From Annona cherimola (Eukaryota; Streptophyta; Magnoliopsida; Magnoliales; Annonaceae): DNA of 64,000 bases. The stretch's first letter is position 1, and every line of letters begins with the position of its first letter. The DNA lies in the NCBI GenBank assembly GCA_030490835.1, contig CM059971.1, forward strand, positions 52,624,012 to 52,688,011, read 5' to 3'. Shown here one piece after another: positions 1 through 11,849 of the stretch. The translations under genes were made by a program, and so were the position numbers. Below the pieces are notes generated by a model that ran no database searches, was not told where the DNA came from, and was given only the letters and a program-made list of their open reading frames with translations.

Positions 1-107
1 CTCTTCTCCTCTCCTTCTTCTCCTTCTCTTCTCCTCCTCTTTCTTTCTTCTCTCTCCTCTCCCCTCTCTCGTTTTCTCCCTCTGTTTGCGCGTGGGAGAA
101 AAGGGGC
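1..107. repeat. Polypyrimidine low-complexity tract
   Basis: The window opens with almost pure C/T sequence (CTTCTCCT-like runs) for about 80 bases, then a short G-rich stretch. It may be the edge of a microsatellite or of an untranslated region lying outside the window. No gene is visible. Confidence 0.7.
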
Positions 108-2090
108 TGCCTTTAGGTGGCCCTCTTAAGGTAGTCCGCACGTACACACGTGCGGCTACCCCTCATGCTATATTTGTTATTTTTTTTTAAATATCCATAT
201 TAAATATATGTCATAAATTATGATATTTTATATTTTATAACTTATACCCACCACATGTATTTAAACCATTAAATCATAGTTATTCACTCATTTAAGCAAT
301 TTAAATCCATTAATCACTTAAATTAAACCATTTGACTGAAATTCATTAATTAATCTAAAATTAAATAATACATTTTATTATTATTCCATTCAACATTAAC
401 ACACTAATTCATCATTATTTATTTATTAATTCTCTCTTTTCTTACTTTATAATTTTAGGCTATTAATAAAATTCTAATTTTATTAATTTCATGGCCCAAA
501 ATTTTCATTTATATATGTCACGTACTTATGGGTTGCAATATAAAAATTGCGGGTATTACATAAAATAAAAAATTACACAAAATAATTTCAAAAGGAGGTA
601 AAAATTAACTTAAGAATATTTTCAAGCTTATTGAAATTATTTAGTTAAAAATTATACATTTAAGTGCACATTTATATACAAAATAATTTCAAAAACTGTG
701 TACAGTTGTCCCGTCATTCGGTCAACACAGGTGTGTGTCATTGACTAAAAATACAAATTTATTGACTTTAAGTGAAATCAATGTAAACAAACAATTTAAT
801 AAATATTTACGTTGAACAAAAAATATATAGAAAATTTAATGTTATAGAACACCTCTAAATATGTACCCTCGTGTTATATCTCCTGTAAATTTTCTATCAA
901 AATTTAATTTTTCTTTAATTTCTTAGCAGTAGATACCTTTTTGAGAAATCTTACATTCATGCGATTTTTTGTAAAATATGGCGTCCGGAAGTCATTTTCG
1001 CAGCAGTAGTCAGAATTGTAAAAATTATAATATATATGACGCTGTAAAACTCAAGTTGTAATAAATTATATATACTTGTAATTTAGATTTAATATATAAA
1101 TATATGTTACTTTTTGGGATTGGTTAAATAATCAATTTGGTAAATAACTACATTTAACAGAAATTTTATAAAAAAAATTATCAAAATGATAAAATAATAT
1201 TATTACAATTTATATTACAAATTTAACGTATTAATATACTAATTGTGATTTATTGTTACTAGAATTAATAAATTTAAAATAAAAATAAAAAATGTAACCG
1301 TTATATCCATAAAATCTTAACAAAGTAGTATGATTTTACGTAAATGAGGGCCATAAAAATTTGATAATTTTTAAAAATATATAGGGTAATTTTCATCTTA
1401 ACATATAGGCATTAATTAAACAAAACATATTTACATTTTCAATAGTAAAAATTATATCGGTCACCCTCTATTGTTATAAATTGTTTGCAAATCAAAATAA
1501 AGTAAGGTAAGAAACTTTATAAAAAGATAAAAATTTGTATTAAACTCACGCACCTGCAACACTCCATTAAAAAGATAAAAATTAACCCGACCTCCACCCA
1601 CGTGCCCTTTCACAAATATTATTATATTAATAATTATATCAAAAAAATAAATTTGATCTCAATTACAATAAATATTCAAATTCGTTAAGCTAATTATTTC
1701 ACCATTCTAATTTTCAAATTTTTTCATCTTAAGAAGATTTTATATGAAAACTTTTTGATGATTATATTTTATATAAAATCTTTCAATTGACTACGCTTGT
1801 GAATTGAATAATTGGACATCTATATAAATCTAAAAAATTTCAACTACATAAAAATTTATTTTTACAAGTTTATTTAAAATATATCAATAGAAACTTTATA
1901 AAAAAATTACATTATTTTATAGTTATTTTATATCATTTTCTCAAAATGTTAAGAAAAATTACAATGAAATTGGGATTTTGATGTATTTTTTACACGAATA
2001 TTATATTTATATAATTTGGGGATTCTATTAGATTATTGAAATTTTTTTGTAAAATTTTTTTGAAAAATAACAATCTGCATGTGCACGAAT
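108..2090. other. AT-rich intergenic DNA without a recognised gene
   Basis: About 2 kb of very AT-rich sequence with no open frame above background and no recognised domain on either strand. The word AGGTAGTCCGC occurs near 131-141 and again near 2094-2104, in the same orientation. This could mark the limits of an old insertion, but I saw no further terminal structure. Confidence 0.6.
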
Positions 2091-3061
2091 TCAGGTAGTC
2101 CGCTAAACCAGTAGCCCTCTAATTTCTGTCCCTTGCGACAAACGAGGCACAATGATCGCCGCCGGTAGTCGCGCACCTGCCTCAAAACCGACCAGTTGTC
2201 GGCCGCTGGATCGCCAATCAGAACAGACCGATGTCTCGCCGATGGCTTGCTAACTGTGATGCCTAACTCGCCGGACCAGATCTGTTATCCAATCGCTTGA
2301 ATCTAAAAAAAAATTAATGATGCGAGTTTTCTTCTCCTCTGCCGGTCGATGCTGTCAATCGTCGCTCGAACCCACCCGCTTCAACTTAGCGGTGATTTTT
2401 GCCTGCAGCTCCTTTCGCCTCTGTTCATTCAACTACCTTTTCCTCTCCTCCTCGATCTTCCCTCTCATGAAACGGGATGGGAGGCAGAAGCAGGGATGTG
2501 CGGCCACCGGGATGTGCAGCTGTCGGAACGGGAGATGGGAGAATGGGAGGCAGGGGGAAGAGACGTGCGGCTAATTCGTGGGGAGAGACGTTTGCAATCG
2601 ATCGGATGAGGAGTAGAGAGCAGGAGACTGCTATGCCTTGATCAATCTCAACCGTAGATTGAAGATCAATGGTTCAGATGAGACTTCCTACGAGAAAAAC
2701 GTAGGAAGCACTTCTTATGGGTTGGGCCTCAATGGACAATCCCAAATCTGGGACTCCCTTTTCACAAGATAATCTTCACAATGGACTCGTCGAAATCAGA
2801 CTCTCATCCAATTCGGCTTCCTACAATAGTTAAGGAGAAAACATAGAAGATTGCCTTCTCCAAAAATCTTCGAAAAAGCAAAGCCATGACTCTTAAAACC
2901 CCAAGCTGCCAATCAAGACAGAATGAGAGAGGGAGAAAGAGCCGAGAGCCGTCTGGGAGAAAGTCCATCCCAAAAATCAAAATCGTTATGAATTTATATC
3001 AATTTGCTAGGACAGGAAAAATACATGCCCCTCGGTGTCACTCAAAATCTCTCAAAACATT
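2091..3061. other. Moderately GC-rich intergenic segment, no gene recognised
   Basis: Base composition rises compared with the preceding 2 kb. Short overlapping frames around 2317-2609 show no known motif and read like chance frames. A perfect 9-bp inverted repeat with a 7-nt loop lies at 2684-2708 (CTTCCTACG...CGTAGGAAG). Its role is unknown. Confidence 0.5.
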
Positions 3062-4940
3062 GATGATCATCATCGTAATCATTATAAACCATTTTCCACC
3101 TAGGTAGAGTCGGCTGCATGGATTCTGTTGCGTCATTCTTGTCAATTTAAAATTAATTTTTTTGTAATTTGTAATATTTTTAAATCTTGTTTAATTACTT
3201 TCATCCATATTCTTTTGGGTCTTTCTCTCATTCTCCTACCACCTTCTGTTCTCCTAATCGGTGTTACTTCAAGTCTCCTTTTAGCATGACCAAATCATCT
3301 TAATCTATTTTCTCTCATTTTATCACAAATTGGTCTCACTTTTAAGTTTTCTCGAATTATTTCATTCCTAATTTTATCTTTTCTTGTTTTACCACCCATC
3401 CACCTTAACATGCTCATTTCAGCTACACTCATTTTTTTATATGTTGTTCTTTAACTGCCTAACATTCTGCGCCATAAAGCATAGTAGGTCTAATCGCGAT
3501 CTTATAAAATTTTCCTTTTAGTTTGATTCGAACTGGGTGGTCACATAAAATTCCTGATGCACTTCTCCATTTCTTCCATCCTGCTTGAATTTTATATATA
3601 ATATTTTTCTCAATTTCCCCGTTCTCTTGAACTATTGATCTTAGGTACTGAAAGTGATTAGTTCTTGTTACTATTTGATCTAAAATCTTAATTGGTTCCT
3701 CATCTAGGTTCTCAGTATTATTAAAATTGCATTTCATATATTCAGTTTTTGTGCGACTAATTCTAAAACCATTAGATTCTAAAACCATTAGATTCTAAAA
3801 CATCTACCCACCTTTTTTCAATTTTAAATTTAGTCATTCTTTAGTTTCATCTATGAGAACAATGTCATCTGCAAATAACATACAATAAGGTACTTCTTCT
3901 CGAAAATATCTAGTAATTTCATCTAGTACTAAGGTAAAAAGGTATTTTAATTAGGAAGATATTAGTATCTCCACTAATTTTTCGTACATTCGTAACAGTC
4001 CTCTCGTACATATCTTTAATAATATCAATGTGTCTGTTATTAATTCTTTTTTTTCCATTACTTATCATATTAACTTTCTTGATACTCGATCATATACTTT
4101 TTCTAAATCAATAAAAATCATGTATAAGTTCTTTCTCTTCTCTCTATACTTTTGAAATAGTTGTCTAAGTAAAAAAATAACTTTAGTGGTTGATCTTCCT
4201 TGCATAAAACCAAATCAATTTTCAGATACATTAGTTTCTCATCTTAGTCTATATGCAATTACTTTTTTCCATAATTTCATAGCATGACTCATTAATTTTA
4301 TTCCACGATAATTTGCACAATTTCGAATCTCTCTTATTTATAGATTTGAACTATAATGATTTTCCTCCATTCACTTAACATTAACTTTGCTTTTATAATC
4401 TTATTAAAAAAATTTGTTACCCATATTGCACCTACATCTCCCATGCACTTCCATGCCTCAATTGGTATATTATATGGGCTTAAGGTTTTTCCTGTTTTCA
4501 TTTTCCTTAGAACTTCCTCCTTTACTTTAGATATTCGAATTTTTAGAGAATAACTGATATTCCTATTTTCTTCTCTATTTAAACTAACATCTAATTTTAG
4601 ATGTTTGTGTGGGGTATCCTTTAGTAAACTATAAAAATAAATTTTTCATCTTTCTTTAATATAATTATCTTTCACTAGAACTTTTTGGTCCTCACATTTA
4701 ATACATCTAACATATGTTAAATCTTTGCCTTTATTTTCTCTTAATTTAGCCAACTTAAAAATATCTTTTTCACCTTGTCTAGTTTCTAATCAGTCATATA
4801 AATTGTCATAAACTTTGTGTTTAGTATCGCTAATAATCTTTTCAGTAGTTTTTTTGATAGTTTGTATTGTTGTAAGTTTGTATCATTTTTATTTCTCTAT
4901 CATATTTTAAACTTTTCTTCTTCTTTTTCTCTTAATTTAG
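3062..4940 (-). pseudogene. Decayed LINE reverse transcriptase, RTE-like
   Basis: Read on the minus strand, this holds scattered pieces of a plant non-LTR reverse transcriptase in several frames broken by stops and indels. In 5' to 3' order: a GEKDIFKLAK-like linker (~4740-4790), the FGFMQGRSTT motif (~4180-4220), the catalytic YCMLFADDIVLID motif (~3845-3890), then a 109-codon open stretch at 3459-3788 with SRTKTEYMKC, AGWKKWRSASGILCD and [28 protein letters not shown] follows at ~3360-3415. The 3' end is an AT/GAT-rich tail near 3062-3085 after the ATGCAGCCGACT-type terminus usual in these LINEs. The 5' part (endonuclease) is absent, as expected of a truncated insertion. The family match is strong. 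The exact clade (RTE-like) is my inference. Confidence 0.85.
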
Positions 4941-4944
4941 CATT

Positions 4945-5310
4945 TATAATCTCTCAAAAAATTGATGATGGGAGAGGAAAAACACATAACCAATTACGCA
5001 ATTAAAAATCCCTCGACAAAGTAAAGAAGAGGAAAACCCCACGTGGCCATAGGAAGATGACCGTGGGGCCAGGGGCAGGAAGCAGGAGATGGTGGTTCCA
5101 TTGAGAGATTGTAAGATCAAATCTGGAGAGGTGATGGCTGCCATAGATCGCCGTTGGAGGTGGGAGGGGCAAGCTACATGATTCCAAATAGAACAGCTAT
5201 CCAAAAAAAAAAAAAAAATCCAAATATCTAACAAATAAGCATTAGATTACATCATTTGAAGAAAAAATATTATACGTTACAGATATTAATGCAATCTTGA
5301 TGCTTAAAAA
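4945..5310. other. Intergenic, no gene seen
   Basis: GC-rich stretch at 5010-5190 followed by a poly-A run near 5203-5218. The overlapping minus-strand frames here have no recognisable domain. The A run could be the tail of a degraded retroposon, but no source sequence was recognised. Confidence 0.4.
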
Positions 5311-5573
5311 AAGGCCCGGTGCATACACCCTTTTTTTCTGAAATTTTTGTTAGTCTAAGTTTATTAAGATGTATATCAATTTTATCATTTTTAGAGATTT
5401 TTTAGATTTTTTTAGAATTTTTAAAAATCAATGACCACTTATTTCTAAAATCTTAAAAAAATATCTAAAAACTTCATGGTAAAAGTTAATACACATATTA
5501 AATATATTTATATTAATAATTTTACGAATTTTTTTTTAAAATAAAATAAAATAAATGGCTAATATACACCCGA
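5311..5573. mobile_element. Fold-back MITE-like element
   Basis: The left half (TTAAGATGTATATCAATTTT...) pairs with the reverse complement of the right half around a centre near 5420-5440. The ends CGGTGCATACACCC and the reverse complement CGGGTGTATATTAGCC resemble each other. It is AT-rich, non-coding and about 260 bp long, as expected for a miniature inverted-repeat element. Arms are imperfect and the exact ends are uncertain. Confidence 0.5.
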
Positions 5574-6522
5574 GTACATTGAAGGCGCCATTTAAGGGCT
5601 ATGCCAACAAACGGCCAATCGAAGTTCCCTTTTTTTTTATGGCCGAGATAGCCTAATAAAATCAGTTACTTTGTATATATATATCTATATATAACAAGAA
5701 CGGTAGGAGTCAGAAAATTGACGGTCTGGATCGTCACACACGTGTGCCGTTCTCATGGTGCTTCATGCAGGTTCAACCGTTCAAGAAGACAAGAACCCTC
5801 CCGCCGAAGGCATGAGAGCAGCTTTTCTGGTTTTTACGCTTTATAGGCGTGGAGTTCAGTGCTCCCAAGGAGGGCGAGAATGAGATGCGCGCCTCTTCCA
5901 CTCTCGCACGCACCCCCTAGAACTTCCTCACCTCCTGCGTGTGAAAAAATCAGACGTGTGTAATTTGAACGGTCCATCAGACTACCATCCCATTTCTGGT
6001 ACAAAAAACCCAAAAAATTATTGATTGAATGAACCAAATATTCTAAAAGAATTTTGAAGTACTTCCAACCATTGATTTTGTAATGTGTAGCAACAGACAG
6101 ATGGAGGTTCGTAAGATGCGATAATTTGGCATATGGGCAACGAATCAGGCGTGGGTTGATTGAGTGGATGATTTACGGTTCTGATCTATTATATACAGGC
6201 TTGCAGTTCATACGCTTGGGGTGCGGTGGAGTAAAATGGGGTACTTCTGTAAGATAAAAGTACTGGGGAAGGATAGCAAATTGCATGGAAGGGTGGCAGA
6301 GAGATGAGAAGAAGGACAGAGAACTCTGAGCAAAGCCCCATAACTCTTTCAACTCCCCCCTGCAACCGCAACTGCATACATGCATGGATAAGCGAGCAAC
6401 TCACCCCAACAGAACCCAATCCCTTCCCGTGGGCCAAGACCATTTGATGCTCTGCCCGACTCCGCTGCCTCATGCACCAGCTTTCAAAATATTGCACGCC
6501 TATGCCATCAAGTATACACAGA
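5574..6522. other. Intergenic, no gene seen
   Basis: Mixed composition with no supported gene. Minus-strand frames at 5834-6037 and 6189-6497 show no domain, no recurrent protein motif and no initiation context worth noting. Confidence 0.5.
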
Positions 6523-7313
6523 TGAATGTTCCCGTTAACCTAGGTTAAACAAATCTCCGCTTAGCCTACCTCAAAAAACTTATTTACAACATTTTTTTTA
6601 ATTTTTTCTTCATAAACTTATTTATCTAAGTATATTTAACATATAAACCAAGTTTTACCATTTTTTAATATATGTATATATATTTTTTTAGATTTTTAAA
6701 AGAATAGTGATCCTGTTAGTCTGGGCTAAGCAAATGCTTCACTTAACCCGTCACAAAAAACTCATTTACAACAACTTTTTTATTTTTCATACATTTATTT
6801 GTCCAAGTGTATTTAACATATAAACCAAGTTTTACCATTTTTGGACATGTGTATATATTTTTTGAGATTTTTAAATATTTATATGCATATATGTATTTAA
6901 AATGACCCTATCTTTAAAAATCTAAAAAATATATATACACATATCCAAAAATGGTAAAACTTGGTTTATTTGTTAAATATACTTAGATAAACAAGTGTAT
7001 AAAGAAAAAACAAAAAAAATTATAGTAAATGAGTTTTTTGAGGTAGACTAAAGGAGACATTTGCTTAGCTCGGGCTAACAGAATCATTCCTCTTTTTAAA
7101 GATAAAGATATTTTAAATACATTATATACACAGATGTTTAAAAATCTCAGAAAAATATATAAACATATCCAAAAATAGAAAAACTTGATTTATATGTTAA
7201 TTATACTTAGATAAACAAGTATATAAAAAGAGCAAAAAAAAGTTGTCGTGAATGAATTTTTTGATGTGGTCTAAATGAAACATTTGTTTAGCTTGAGCCA
7301 ACAAGATCACTCC
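6523..7313. mobile_element. Outer fold-back element, split by a second copy
   Basis: The left part (6523-6705) and right part (7090-7313) are inverted copies of one another. Both carry the GTTAACC/GTTGGCTC...CTAAACAAAT end, the CTCAAAAAACTTATTTA block and the AACCAAGTTTTACCATTTTT block. A second, better-preserved element of the same family separates them (6706-7089), so this looks like a self-into-self insertion. It is non-coding. Confidence 0.6.
6706..7089. mobile_element. Inner fold-back MITE of the same family
   Basis: The left terminus AGTGATCCTGTTAGTCTGGG and the reverse complement of the right terminus (AATGATTCTGTTAGCCCGAG) match well. The arms then continue through GCTAAGCAAATG, CAAAAAACTCATTTAC and AACCAAGTTTTACCATTTTTGG to a centre near 6895. 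Nearly the whole 384-bp element is self-complementary. No open frame is present. No clear target duplication was found. Confidence 0.7.
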
Positions 7314-7319
7314 TTATAT

Positions 7320-8790
7320 ATATATATATGCTATTCAAAATATATATAAGCTATCCTGAGCAATTACATGCTCTATAACTTATTGTGTATTTGGCTTAAA
7401 TAAGCCTTATATGATCATAAAATATACATTTACTCCACATATTGTATTTAAAATTGTTTATGTTATTAGCATACTAATTTTTATCTAGATTAGATATATG
7501 TACCTGACCTATCTAAAAATGTACAAAATCAATATAATTAAAAATTTTGATGTAAATACCAATTTTAAAGCTGTTTTTTAACATGTAATCTATCTAAGAT
7601 ATAAATGATTATTTAAAGTACTAATACATTTACCTATTTTGAGCCAAATAAACTGAAACTTACTGTGCATGTAAATGTATTGAATAACTTCATATATATA
7701 TAAGAAAATATTTCGATGCATAACTTATGATGCATTTGGCTCAAAATGGGCCCCACATGATCATAATATATATATTTTGCCTATTATATTTAGAATTATT
7801 TCTTTTATTAGCACACAAATTTTCATCCAAATTGGATATGTGTATAAGCTCCATCTGAAAATAGTACAAAATCAACGTAGTAATAGTTTAATGTAAATGA
7901 TAATTTTAAAGGTTCTTTTTTAACATATCAACTATCTAAGATATAATATACGTGAATAAATAATTTGTTTGAAATATTAATATATTTAAATGCATGTATG
8001 ACTCATTTGACCCAAATGTACTATAAATTACAGTGCATGTAGATACACAAGATAAACTCTATATATATATGAAAATTTTTACAATGCATGCGACTACACC
8101 ATTCAATTCATGTACAGTGGGGCCTACATAATTATGAATAGAAAATCTACCTCATCTATTGTGTTTAGAATTATTCACTTTATAATTATACTAATTTTCA
8201 TCCAAATCCAACATGTGTACAAGTCTCATATTAAAATGGTACAAAATTGATGTAATAAAATTGTTTAACATAGATATCAATTTTAAAGTGGTATTTTCAA
8301 TATTTAAATCATCGAAAGTATGATTTTTATATGAATAAATGATTATATAAAGTATCATAACATTTCGATAGATGTGAAGCTCATTTTGTAGCGGATTGCT
8401 CCATAATTATGATGCAGTTTGTTTATATAGTAGAATATCTCACATCATATGTAATATAGATATATACAAGGTTTGCTTCTACGAAATTCTTTTTCTATGT
8501 AATCTCTTCTATTTTTAAAATCTTAATAGTCGATGAAAATTCATTTTATCCATTATATTTGGCATTATTTATATTATTATGAAAATCATCTAATTTGTTA
8601 TGTATCAATTGTATACGAGTCCCGCTAATAAATATGTAAAATTAATATAATAAAATAGTTTAATTCTAAAATATCAATTTTAGAATGGTATTTTTAATAT
8701 TTAAGCAGTCTAAAATATCATTTCTACGCAGATAAATGATTTTATAAAATATTATCACATTTTCATATATGTGCAAATGGATATAAGCAT
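7320..8790 (+). repeat. Four diverged tandem copies of a ~350-bp repeat
   Basis: Units start near 7330, 7690, 8070 and 8430. Each follows the same order: CTATATATATA, then GCAT..TTTGGCTCAAAATGGGCC (best kept at 7731-7752), TTTAGAATTATT, TTTTCATCCAAATT, GTACAAAATCAA, TTTTAAAG, then AAATGATTATATAAAGTA. Divergence between units is considerable, so the array is old. No protein is encoded. The same unit reappears at the right edge of the window. Confidence 0.75.
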
Positions 8791-8799
8791 TTTTCATAA

Positions 8800-8905
8800 T
8801 TTACAAATGAATATAGATATTTAAGCAAATATGACCCAAGCACGTACTTGATTTGGATGAAATTTAGTCTCCTAACTAAATAAATAATGTTAAATACAAT
8901 AAATT
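8800..8905 (-). repeat. Partial unit of the ~350-bp repeat, inverted
   Basis: The reverse complement of this segment (AATTTATTGTATTTAACATT... to ...TTTCATCCAAAT) matches the middle of the tandem units just upstream. The array therefore ends with a partial copy in the opposite orientation. Confidence 0.6.
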
Positions 8906-9649
8906 GATTGGATTTTTTTTTTTTATCAAGGATCAAATTCTTAAAATTGAAGGGGTTTACATACCAACACACATACGCATAAGCACGCACACTGGAGCGT
9001 AGCTACGTAGGTCCCGTGACATCTATGTGAGATAATGACCTCAAGATGAATGGCAAGGATCAATCAATCAATCAATGAGGAATGATTTAATTTTCTATTC
9101 AGTTTAAATTTTGGGTGATTGGTTTTAATGTTTTTAGCTTAAATTCTAGGCCATGGGTTTCAAATTTCAAGTTTGGAGCTCAAATTAAATACAGCCGCAC
9201 GGTTAAATTACAGATCCAGTGTAAATAGGCTTGGGTTAATTTACTGCCAACCGTGCCAACCCAACACAAAATTGGTCAGTTTTGGACCTTTGGTCGGAAA
9301 ATACAAAAAATAAATTTCAATGCAATTTCTTTCTATTTGATTAAGTTTAGGTAGCCGATCCGACCTGACCCAATTAGAAGTGCATGTACATTTAAATCAA
9401 ACTTTTTTCCTCTTATTTTTCTTTTCTGTTGTTCTGGGTTTTTTTAAAAAAGTACTTATCATATATTGATACCGGGTTCAACTCGACACCAAGCACATTA
9501 CTACCGGATTAAAAAAAAAAAAACACTAAAACAAGAAAAAAAAAAAAACTGCCCCTGCATTGTCCTATCTTTGTTGTTGATACTGCTCTAGCGAAATGTC
9601 TATTAGAAAGGAAAAACAATTTCTCCTATAATTCCAACCTTAGCTTATT
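8906..9649. other. Intergenic, no gene seen
   Basis: AT-rich, with a short CAAT-type microsatellite near 9060-9076 (ATCAATCAATCAATCAAT) and A-rich runs near 9510-9550. No coding signal. Confidence 0.5.
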
Positions 9650-10080
9650 GAAATTGAAAATTTTATATCAATATTATATACATATCTTCAATAACATCGC
9701 TTATTTAAAAAACATAAATATTTTTAATTTACGCCATGATAAATTGGAATCTTAGATTGAAATTGAAATTGAAAATTTTATATAAATATTATATACATAT
9801 CTGCAATGACATCACTTATTTAAAATATATAAATATTTCCAATTTAAGCAATGAAGAATTCGACGCTTAAATTGAAATTGAAATTGAAATTTTTCTATAA
9901 ATATTATATACATATGTGCAATGACATAACTTATTTAAAAAAACATAAATATTTTCAATTTAAGTCATGATAAATTGGAATGCTTAAATTAAACTTGAAA
10001 TTAAAAAAATTATATAAATATTATATACATATCTGCAATGACGTCACATACTTAAAAAACATAAATATTTTCACATTGGC
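9650..10080. repeat. Four-copy ~115-bp tandem repeat
   Basis: The sequence GAAATTGAAAATTTTATATA, then ATATTATATACATATCTGCA, ATGACATCACTTATTTAAAA and CATAAATATTTTCAATTTA recurs at starts near 9656, 9771, 9886 and 10003. Spacing is 115, 115 and 117 bases. Copies differ by substitutions and small indels. No coding potential. Confidence 0.9.
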
Positions 10081-10620
10081 TTCCAATCATAATGATTTAC
10101 CATTTTAAAAATTTAAAAATTCTGCTTCCAATCAAATAAATTGGATCAATCAGCTCGGTCATATTAAAAAATTCAATGAGAAAAAAAACTCTATTTTAAA
10201 TCCAATCTAAATTTAGTCCTAACCCAATCCAAACTTGCTTTGACCCAATCTGAAATTAATAGGTTAGGTTTTGGTATTGAATTCAACCCAAATGGGAATA
10301 CACGAAGTTAAAAATTACGGGGTTTAGGCTGGGTAAAACCAGCCTGGTTTGCATTCCTAAAGTCATGGTTGACATTTTATTTTAAAAAACTAATTTTATT
10401 CTTCTACCTGATTTAGATTGAAAAATAACCCTAATTATTTTATAATTAGAGTTAAAAATTAAAAATTATGATTGAGTTGAATTTTTTTTTTTTTTTTTTT
10501 TTGAAGTAAAGAGTTGAAATTTTGTATATAAGGTAAATGGGTGGATTGACCTTTCTCGTTCCGATTCATTCCTCTAAACTGAAGACTTACGTAAACCATT
10601 TCAAGCAGGTCTCCCACACC
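10081..10620. other. AT-rich intergenic DNA upstream of the zinc-finger gene
   Basis: No open frame of interest. A poly-T run lies near 10481-10502. The segment separates the 115-bp tandem array from the putative promoter of the gene at 11247. Confidence 0.5.
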
Positions 10621-10625
10621 CACTT

Positions 10626-10632
10626 TATATAG
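10626..10632 (+). promoter_or_regulatory. Possible TATA box (TATATAG)
   Basis: TATATAG lies about 615 bases upstream of the zinc-finger start codon. If used, it implies a long 5' leader containing several upstream ATGs. A start site closer to the (CT)n tract is equally possible because many plant genes lack a TATA box. Confidence 0.25.
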
Positions 10633-11041
10633 AGTTGAAAATAAAGATGTGATCCAAGCCTTCTATTTTGGGGTTTTTCTTAAGAACGGCCGAAAACAAA
10701 GAAAAAACTAATGATGGAAAAGAATATTTATGTGATTGCCAAATGTATGTGGATTAGAAAAACAGAGCAGTGGAGTGGGAGCAAGGTAAACGGCGGTGAG
10801 AGTGGAAAAAAACTGACGGAAGGGAAAGGAAAGGAAATAAATAAAAGAGGTTGGAGAGAAACGCCTGCAAAGCCAACAAGTGCCCATGAATGAAATCGAT
10901 AAATGTCAGTGGATTTTTTTTATCTTCTGCCCTCTCTTCCCCCAATCACTACTACTCCTTTGCATGCAACCAAACCCCACTTCTCTTCTCTCTCTCTCTC
11001 CAACAACTGTTGTTTAAAACAGACTCTTCCTATTCCAGTGA

Positions 11042-11046
<5 letters not shown>

Positions 11047-11102
<56 letters not shown>
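11047..11102. repeat. (CT)n microsatellite upstream of the zinc-finger gene
   Basis: An uninterrupted run of about 27 CT dinucleotides ends about 145 bases before the ATG. It probably lies in the 5' untranslated region or core promoter. Pyrimidine patches and (GA/CT)n tracts are common at plant promoters, and BASIC PENTACYSTEINE (BPC) proteins bind (GA)n. Use here is inferred. The tract also produces false Leu-Ser frames. Confidence 0.9.
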
Positions 11103-11103
<1 letters not shown>

Positions 11104-11246
11104 TATCAAACCATCAATTTTCCTTCTTCACACATGGCGTTTTCTAAGTAATCCCATCTAATCATTCTCTCCAAAGTCCAAATACCCCATTTCTGCTCTC
11201 TCCCCAAATTAGGCTGTTCCCACAAAAACTCTTCTCATTTCCAGAA

Positions 11247-11795
11247 ATGGCAGATGAAGAGAAAGCTCCTGACATGAACAGCAGCCAGGAAACAGCAAGG
11301 GTCTTCCCCTGCCTCTTCTGCTCCAGGAAATTCTACAGCTCTCAGGCCTTGGGAGGCCACCAAAACGCTCACAAGAAGGAAAGAAACGCTGCAAGAAAAG
11401 CTCAGAGAGCTGCCGCTTCCGACTACCGACTCTGTCCTTTCGCATCTACACCACCACCGCCACCCATTCTCTTCGCTCCGCCCTTCTACATCACTTCCCA
11501 CGCAGCCGCCCACGCCCATTTCCCTCCCCACCATCGCGTCGGCGCCAGTGGCGCTCCCAGGTTCGACCCCGCGCCCTTCTATCCTTCCAATTCCTCCTCC
11601 TGCGTTGCCGACGAAGAAGAGCAGAGCTTCTTCGATTTCCGGAGGTGCTTTGGAGGGCGCAACGATTGCGGAGGCGGAGGAACCTCTACGGCTGCCGCCG
11701 CCGCTGCCGCCACAGACGGCTTGGCGAATACTAACATGAGATTAGAGGATGAGAAGAAGGAAAACGAGCCGTTGGATCTTTCCCTGCATTTATAG
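11247..11795 (+). CDS. C2H2 zinc-finger repressor with QALGGH finger and EAR motif
   Basis: Intronless frame of 182 codons. Residues 22-42 form one C2H2 finger (Cys22, Cys25, His38, His42; spacing C-x2-C-x12-H-x3-H) carrying QALGGH at 33-38, the signature of plant single-finger proteins. A basic stretch ([12 protein letters not shown], 43-54) follows and may act in nuclear import. The middle is low-complexity: Pro run (69-73), His/Ala-rich segment, Gly run and Ala run. The last residues, LDLSLHL (176-182), are an EAR repression motif of the LxLxL type that recruits TOPLESS-type co-repressors in related proteins. The likely role is a nuclear, sequence-specific transcriptional repressor in development or hormone response, like Arabidopsis ZFP1-8, KNUCKLES or LATE FLOWERING. 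I cannot choose among these. The ATG follows CAGAA and is the first in frame giving the usual short N-terminus. The composition is much richer in GC than the flanks, consistent with a real gene. Confidence 0.95.
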   Translation: MADEEKAPDMNSSQETARVFPCLFCSRKFYSSQALGGHQNAHKKERNAARKAQRAAASDYRLCPFASTPPPPPILFAPPFYITSHAAAHAHFPPHHRVGASGAPRFDPAPFYPSNSSSCVADEEEQSFFDFRRCFGGRNDCGGGGTSTAAAAAAATDGLANTNMRLEDEKKENEPLDLSLHL

Positions 11796-11840
11796 GTAAT
11801 TAGAATTTGAATTGCTAATTGGGATATGGAATTTAAACAA

Positions 11841-11846
11841 AATAAA
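11841..11846 (+). terminator. Polyadenylation signal (AATAAA)
   Basis: A canonical AATAAA lies 46 bases after the stop codon of the zinc-finger gene, followed by T-rich sequence. This is a plausible plant near-upstream element. Plant poly(A) sites are loose, so the cleavage position is not predicted. Confidence 0.5.
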
Positions 11847-11849
11847 AAT

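Noticed and set aside
10890..11151. Frames of 82-85 codons rich in Leu-Ser across the CT tract
   Set aside because: They are generated by the (CT)n microsatellite and end at stops just before the real gene.
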